Origin: JBFXAM01 sp050184295
Lineage (GTDB): Bacteria > Planctomycetota > Phycisphaerae > UBA1845 > Fen-1342
Length of the DNA: 64,000 bases
Reading direction: 5' to 3'
NCBI GenBank assembly: GCA_050184295.1
Contig: JBFXAM010000006.1
Span: 1-64,000 of the forward strand
Under the pieces are notes generated by a model, which had not been told where the DNA came from, did no database searches, and saw nothing but the letters and a program-made list of their open reading frames with translations. Within the stretch, counting starts at the first letter, position 1; each line of letters starts with the position of its first letter. Of this stretch, positions 59,739 to 64,000 are shown piece after piece. A program made the position numbers and the translations under genes.

Positions 59739-60242
59739 ATGACCCTCGCCGATCTGCTCGCGGACCAGCTCGACGGCACGCGCGACTGGACGCTCAAGCT
59801 GCTCGCCGACCTCGCCGGCGACGACTGGACCTTTCAGCCCGCCGCCGGCCTCGCCCACCCGCTGTGGTTGTGCGGCCACCTCGCGGTCTCGCAGCATGTG
59901 CTCGTCCACGTGCGCTGCCTCGGCGCCGGCGTGCTCGACGATGCGTTTGTGAAGCACTTCGCGATCGGCGGCCCCGTGCCCGCGGCGCGCGAACATGCCT
60001 ATCCCCCTGCCGCGGACATCCGCCGCGTCATGGACGAGGTGCACGCCAAAACGCTCACGGCCGTGCGGACGATGGACACACGCCTGCTCGGCGAGCCGGC
60101 ATTTGGCGCCGACGGAAAGTCGCCGCATCCCCACTATCGCGACAAGCTGGGCGTGGTGACGCACTGCAACCGCCACGAAGCGTTTCACGCCGGCCAGCTC
60201 GCAACGATCCGCCGCCTGCGCGGCAAGGCGTTTCTTCGTTGA
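59739..60242 (+). CDS. DinB-family protein
   Basis: The 167-residue four-helix-bundle protein has DWTFQPAAGLAHPLWLCGHL (first metal His near 53) and the paired histidines THCNRHEAFHAGQLATIRRL (near 141-160). These match the three-His metal site of DinB/YfiT-like putative metalloenzymes, possibly thiol transferases. The ATG follows TAGGAG. It converges on the M32 carboxypeptidase gene, and the spacer between them contains the second copy of the dispersed repeat. Confidence 0.88.
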   Translation: MTLADLLADQLDGTRDWTLKLLADLAGDDWTFQPAAGLAHPLWLCGHLAVSQHVLVHVRCLGAGVLDDAFVKHFAIGGPVPAAREHAYPPAADIRRVMDEVHAKTLTAVRTMDTRLLGEPAFGADGKSPHPHYRDKLGVVTHCNRHEAFHAGQLATIRRLRGKAFLR

Positions 60243-60269
60243 GTCGCTCGAGGCGGATCGAAACCGCCG

Positions 60270-60366
60270 GCGCAGGCTCAATCGTAATCCATGAATGCGG
60301 AGCGCACCGTTGAGCGGCGGGCCTGAGCCTGCGCGGATGTCTCTGACGTCGCGAGCCGCGGAATCG
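60270..60366 (+). repeat. Dispersed spacer repeat, copy B, with flanking inverted repeat
   Basis: 60283-60366 matches 12073-12156 at about 85% over 84 bases without gaps. A perfect 11-bp inverted repeat (GCGCAGGCTCA at 60270-60280, its complement at 60324-60334) encloses the first half, so the element can fold. Copy A keeps part of this pairing (GCTGA / TCAGC). There is no T-tract. Confidence 0.82.
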
Positions 60367-60403
60367 ACCAGCGCGATGTAGAGCCGCGGGCGCTCGAGCA
60401 CGC

Positions 60404-61924
60404 TCAGATGCCGTACAGCGGCTTGAACTTTGCGTGCAGATACTCGATGAACGGGCGGTGCGACAGCGGCTTGCCCGTCACGACCTGCACCAGCTCGTGC
60501 GCCCGGTAGCGCTTGCCGTGGCGGTGTATGTTTTCGCGCAGCCAACTCAAGAGCGGCCGCAGCTCGCCGCGCCGGATGCCGTCCTCCAGCTCCGGCAGCG
60601 ACTGCCTCGCATGCGCGAAGAACTGCGCGGCGTAGAGATTGCCCAATTGATACGTCGGGAAATACCCGAAGATCCCCATCGCCCAGTGAATGTCCTGGAG
60701 GCAGCCGTGCGCGTCGTCCGGCGGCGTGATTCCCAGCAGCGTGCGGATCCCGTCGTTCCACGCCGCCGGCACATCGCGCACCGCCAGCTTGCCGCCGATC
60801 AGCCGCCGCTCGAGCTCGAACCGCAGGATGATGTGGAGCCCATAGGTGACCTCGTCCGCCTCGACGCGGATGAAGCTCGGCTCGACCGCGTTGATCGCGA
60901 ACACCCACGCGTCGAGCGGCACGTCGCGCAGCGCCTCGAACTCCGCCAGCAGCGACGGATAGAAGTGCTCCCAGAACGGGCGGCCGCGACCAACCAGGTT
61001 CTCCCACATGCGCGACTGCGATTCGTGAATCCCCAGCGACACGGCGCTCGCCATCGGCGTGCCCGTGTGTCCGCGCTCGAAACCCTGCTCATAAAGCCCG
61101 TGCCCCGCCTCGTGCAGAACGCCGAACAGCGACATCGGCAGGTAGCGCTCGTCGTAGCGCGTGGTCAAGCGTACGTCCGCGGGCACCAGCCCGCTGCAAA
61201 ACGGATGGGCCGACACGTCGATGCGACCCGCATCGAAATCGAAACCGACCGCGGCCGCGATCTTCCGATTGAAGCGCTCCTGGCCGGCGCGCGGAAACTC
61301 GCGTTTCAGAATCGATCGGTCGGGCCTGCGCGGCGCCCCTTGCAGCGCCTGGACCAGCGGAACCAGCTCGCTGCGCAGTTGCGCAAAGACGGCGTCGATC
61401 TCGGCCGCCTTGGCGCCGGGTTCGTATTCGTCCATCAACGCGTCGTAGGGCTCGGTGTCCCACCCGACGTGGTCCGCGAGGCGCCGCTTCAAGCCGAGCA
61501 TTTTCTCGAAATGCGGCGCGAAGCTCGCAAAGTCCGAGCGCTTCCGCGCATCGATCCACGCGTCCTTCGCCAGGCTCGCTGTCCGTGCGATCTCGCGCAC
61601 CAGCTCCGTTGGAATCCGCACGGCGCGCTCGTACGCGCGCTTCGCTTCGCGCACGTTGGTCGACATGATCGGGTCCACGCCGTTCGTCTCCCGCGCCAGG
61701 CGCTCGATCAGCCCGCCATACTCCTCGCTCGTCTGCCGCTCGTGCGCCAGCCCCGCCACGAACGCCAATTGCTCCGCCCGGTCGGCGGCGCCGCGCTTCG
61801 GCATGTACGTTTCCTGGTCCCACTCCAGGAGCCCCTCGATCGAGCGCGCCGTCGCGATTTCCTTCACGCGCTGGATGAACATCTCGTAGGTCTGTGGAAT
61901 CAACTGCGGCCTCCCGTTGCCCAT
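60404..61924 (-). CDS. M32 family metallocarboxypeptidase
   Basis: M32 (carboxypeptidase Taq family) enzymes remove C-terminal residues. The 506-residue cytoplasmic protein has the zinc motif LHEAGHGLYEQG (near 273) and the late blocks GIHESQSRMWENLVGR (third ligand Glu) and GYFPTYQLGNLYAAQ. VSAHPFCSG stands in the place of the conserved DPRFxxxHPF region. Length and order are normal. It is 51 bp downstream of the LigD-N-like gene on the same strand. Confidence 0.93.
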   Translation of the reverse strand: MGNGRPQLIPQTYEMFIQRVKEIATARSIEGLLEWDQETYMPKRGAADRAEQLAFVAGLAHERQTSEEYGGLIERLARETNGVDPIMSTNVREAKRAYERAVRIPTELVREIARTASLAKDAWIDARKRSDFASFAPHFEKMLGLKRRLADHVGWDTEPYDALMDEYEPGAKAAEIDAVFAQLRSELVPLVQALQGAPRRPDRSILKREFPRAGQERFNRKIAAAVGFDFDAGRIDVSAHPFCSGLVPADVRLTTRYDERYLPMSLFGVLHEAGHGLYEQGFERGHTGTPMASAVSLGIHESQSRMWENLVGRGRPFWEHFYPSLLAEFEALRDVPLDAWVFAINAVEPSFIRVEADEVTYGLHIILRFELERRLIGGKLAVRDVPAAWNDGIRTLLGITPPDDAHGCLQDIHWAMGIFGYFPTYQLGNLYAAQFFAHARQSLPELEDGIRRGELRPLLSWLRENIHRHGKRYRAHELVQVVTGKPLSHRPFIEYLHAKFKPLYGI

Positions 61925-61975
61925 GCTTCAACCCGTGTTCGCGGCGGATGTCGACGCCACGCCGTCGTCCACCGT

Positions 61976-62374
61976 TCACGCGTCCATCTTCGCGCCCCCA
62001 GCACGCCGCAAGAAGCACGCGCCGGGCGCACCCGCGATTTCATACTCCCCCGCGAGCCGCGCGCCCGCGATGCGCACGCAGACCGCATCCGCGTCGACAC
62101 GTCTCACCTCCAGCGCGCCACGATCCACCTGTCGCACGCGACCGCGACCGCCGGACAGGTCGCCTTCATAATCCAGGTAGGCAACGCGATGTTCGCCGAT
62201 GCGTTCCGCGACGACCGGTTCGCCGGTGTCGCACGGATTCGCCGCCAACCGCCACGTCGCCAGGCCCCCGCCGGGCGCGAGCTCGAGCATCAGGTCCCAA
62301 TGCACGCCCGCGGTCGCGCCGCCGGCGTCCCGCCCGGGTCGCGTGTCATGCTCGAGCAGCACAAACCGGTTCAC
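61976..62374 (-). CDS. Stand-alone LigD N-terminal (3'-phosphoesterase)-like domain protein
   Basis: The 132-residue protein starts at GTG with RFVLLEHD and then VHWDLMLELAPG. These are the two histidine-containing blocks of the 3'-phosphoesterase domain that is found at the N-terminus of bacterial LigD. ATWRLAANP and a YLDYEGDLSGGRGRV segment follow. Free-standing versions occur in planctomycetes. A DNA-end healing role is inferred only from LigD; no Ku or ligase gene is nearby. It probably shares a transcript with the M32 gene. Confidence 0.75.
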   Translation of the reverse strand: MNRFVLLEHDTRPGRDAGGATAGVHWDLMLELAPGGGLATWRLAANPCDTGEPVVAERIGEHRVAYLDYEGDLSGGRGRVRQVDRGALEVRRVDADAVCVRIAGARLAGEYEIAGAPGACFLRRAGGAKMDA

Positions 62375-62496
62375 GCGATCCCACCGTTCGAGGGCCGCCG
62401 GCAGACGCGCTCGCTTGACAAGTCACCCGCGCGCCGCCGGAATGTCACCACACGACCCGACCGCGGGCCGCGGCCACACGCGCGAGCACAGGACGC

Positions 62497-63162
62497 ATGC
62501 ATCCCGGATCGACGGCGACATTCTATCGCGTGCGACGGGCCGCGTGGGTGCTTGCCATTGCGGCGCCGCTCGTCGCGCTCGGCGCCGCGTGGTGGTTGCT
62601 GAGCAACGTGTTGCTCGCGCCCGCCATCCCCGCCAGCGACACGCCCGCGGCCGACGTCGTCGCGTTTCTCACGCATGACAAGGGCCTCCCGCGCCTGACC
62701 GACGCGGAGCGCAGCGCCCTCATTCAGCAACACCTGCGGCGCTGGTCCGCCGACGCGCGCTATCGCAGTGAATTCGCGACCGCGGTCCGGCGCTCCACGA
62801 CGGAGGAGCGCGCCGCGTTCCGCCGCCACGTCTTTGACGCCTTTAAGCCGCTCGTGTTGACCGACGTGCGCCAGTACCACGCCGCCGCGGACGCCCAGCA
62901 GGACTACCTCGACGAGCGCATCGTCGCGTACAACCGCATGACCCGCGCGCTCGGCGGCGCCGGCGTCGACCGCGCCGCGCTCGGCGACGCCCTGCCAAGC
63001 TCCGCCGACCTGATGAACCTCGTGCTGGCACGCACCAGCGAAGCAGAGCGGTCGCTGGCCACCGCGTATCTCACGGCCCTCGGACGCCGAATCGAGCAGA
63101 TCGTCGCCGACCCCACCCTCAGGCAGGAATTCGAAGCCCGCATCGCCGCCGACCCGCCGTAG
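62497..63162 (+). CDS. Hypothetical membrane-anchored protein
   Basis: The 221-residue protein has one N-terminal membrane span (AAWVLAIAAPLVALGAAWWL, about 15-34) and a helical remainder with many charged residues (DERIVAYNRMTRALGGAG). No family is recognised. It is divergent from the LigD-N-like gene (122 bp) and convergent with the terminal lipoprotein gene. Confidence 0.65.
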   Translation: MHPGSTATFYRVRRAAWVLAIAAPLVALGAAWWLLSNVLLAPAIPASDTPAADVVAFLTHDKGLPRLTDAERSALIQQHLRRWSADARYRSEFATAVRRSTTEERAAFRRHVFDAFKPLVLTDVRQYHAAADAQQDYLDERIVAYNRMTRALGGAGVDRAALGDALPSSADLMNLVLARTSEAERSLATAYLTALGRRIEQIVADPTLRQEFEARIAADPP

Positions 63163-63292
63163 TGTAGTGCCGCATTCGAACCGCGACGCATGGGAGCCGC
63201 GACACGCATGTCGCGCGGCGGTTCCGCGCGGCCTGAAGGCCGCGGCTCGGTCCGTGATCTGTTCGTCTCTCTCTTTTCTTCGAGGCACTACA
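63163..63292. repeat. Inverted-repeat element in the convergent spacer
   Basis: Perfect 9-bp terminal arms (TGTAGTGCC at 63163-63171 and its complement at 63284-63292) enclose a second pair of arms, AGCCGCG (63195-63201) with CGCGGCT (63241-63247). The left arm begins directly after the stop codon of the upstream gene. There is no T-tract after the right arm. It could be a small mobile-type repeat or a bidirectional terminator. Confidence 0.6.
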
Positions 63293-63364
63293 GCAGGAGC
63301 GCATTCAACAGCTCATGCGCCGGCGCTCGAGCCGCGGCGGCATCGGCGCCCCGCCCAGTGGGCA

Positions 63365-63946
63365 TTAACGCGCACCAGCACCGCCGGGGCCGCTCATCGC
63401 GCGATCGACCTGCCGCGCGACCTCCAGCGCGATGTTCGGATCCGCCGCGGCGCGCACCGTCCCCTGTGCTCGGATGCTGCCGAGCGTGTCGGTCGCGTCG
63501 CCGCTGAGCGTTTCAAGGCGTAGCTCGGCGCGCTCGAGGCGAAGCGCGATTGGCGTCCCGTCCGCCGCGGCGCCGCGCAGTTTCCTGGGGTCGGCGTAGA
63601 CGAACGCGGTGCCCGAGTAGACGGCCGCTCCGCCGGTCGTCGACACGGCCAGCCGAATCATCGCGTCGACGCCCGACGCGTGCGCCGGCGAGCGCCCGGG
63701 GAAAGGCCTCCAGAACATGCGGATGTGGAGCAGTTGCGCCGCGCCCGGCGGAATCAACGCGCTCGACGACTGCGCGCGCGCCACGACGTGATAGTCGCCG
63801 CCCGCGTCCATGCGGTAGGCACACTCGTGCAACTCGAGCGCGATCCGCTCGGGAAAATACGGGTCGCGAAACGCCGCCAACTCCATCCGCGACTCACGCG
63901 CCGCGCAGCCGAAAAGCCCCAGCAGCCCGGCGGTCGCTCCCAGCAT
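63365..63946 (-). CDS. Putative lipoprotein, start possibly beyond the window
   Basis: The visible 193 residues begin with a hydrophobic stretch and lipobox (GATAGLLGLFGC). A beta-rich domain follows (YHVVARAQSSSALIPPGAAQ, then AVYSGTAFVYADPRKLRGA), with no recognised family. The ATG at 63946 gives an unusually short, uncharged signal peptide. The frame stays open upstream with several arginines (VRRAARRRTAA), so the true start may lie past position 64000. Confidence 0.65.
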   Translation of the reverse strand: MLGATAGLLGLFGCAARESRMELAAFRDPYFPERIALELHECAYRMDAGGDYHVVARAQSSSALIPPGAAQLLHIRMFWRPFPGRSPAHASGVDAMIRLAVSTTGGAAVYSGTAFVYADPRKLRGAAADGTPIALRLERAELRLETLSGDATDTLGSIRAQGTVRAAADPNIALEVARQVDRAMSGPGGAGAR

Positions 63947-64000
63947 CGCGGCCGTTCGGCGGCGCGCGGCGCGGCGGACACCGGCGCTGTGGCATCGGAC

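Overview
The window is GC-rich, densely packed DNA from a free-living heterotrophic bacterium. It is most likely a member of the Planctomycetes, close to the Phycisphaerae type. The supporting signs are a DUF1800-DUF1501 gene pair, many exported proteins ending in a paired calcium-binding (dockerin-like) tail, zinc-ribbon membrane proteins of a kind common in that phylum, DUF58/VWA gene pairs, an LptD-like outer-membrane protein, and palindromic spacer repeats. Taxonomy is inferred from gene content only. I saw no rRNA, tRNA, CRISPR array, insertion sequence or phage genes.

Layout. 0-5.5 kb holds a partial selD whose catalytic codon is an in-frame UGA (selenocysteine), then rsmA, a lipoprotein hydrolase, queG and purF. 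5.6-11.8 kb holds an LptD-like protein and a sigma factor / membrane protein / STN-repeat locus. 12.4-17.8 kb holds transaldolase, a crotonase and an HMG-CoA-lyase-like enzyme transcribed divergently, an AcpH-like protein, a DedA protein and a PilZ protein. 18-23.6 kb is a minus-strand cluster of DUF58, a BatA/VWA protein, a small protein and a large exported protein. 23.8-30.4 kb is an export island: a zinc-ribbon membrane protein, two tandem SGNH-like paralogues and an M1 peptidase, the last three with dockerin-like tails. 31-40.6 kb holds a VWA protein, a DM13 lipoprotein, a flavoprotein, a hybrid histidine kinase, purD, a VOC protein, cysK and cysC. 40.7-48.9 kb is a second export island: a PepSY-like protein, a GH13 amylase, a lipoprotein esterase, an unknown protein and another dockerin-tailed protein. 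49-64 kb holds trpB, a beta-CASP nuclease, an S9 peptidase, the DUF1501/DUF1800 pair, a phytase-like dockerin protein, a LON-domain protein, a DinB protein, an M32 carboxypeptidase, a LigD-N-like protein and two membrane/lipoproteins.

How the genes work together. Housekeeping metabolism is scattered as single genes: purine synthesis (purF, purD), sulfate activation and cysteine synthesis (cysC, cysK), tryptophan synthesis (trpB without trpA), queuosine synthesis and selenium use. Between these genes sit modules for a degradative, surface-active lifestyle. Six exported proteins share almost the same C-terminal double calcium-binding repeat, which suggests a common surface-anchoring or sorting partner. 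Several spacers between convergent genes carry palindromic repeats without U-tracts. One of these repeats occurs twice, 48 kb apart, both times between convergent genes.
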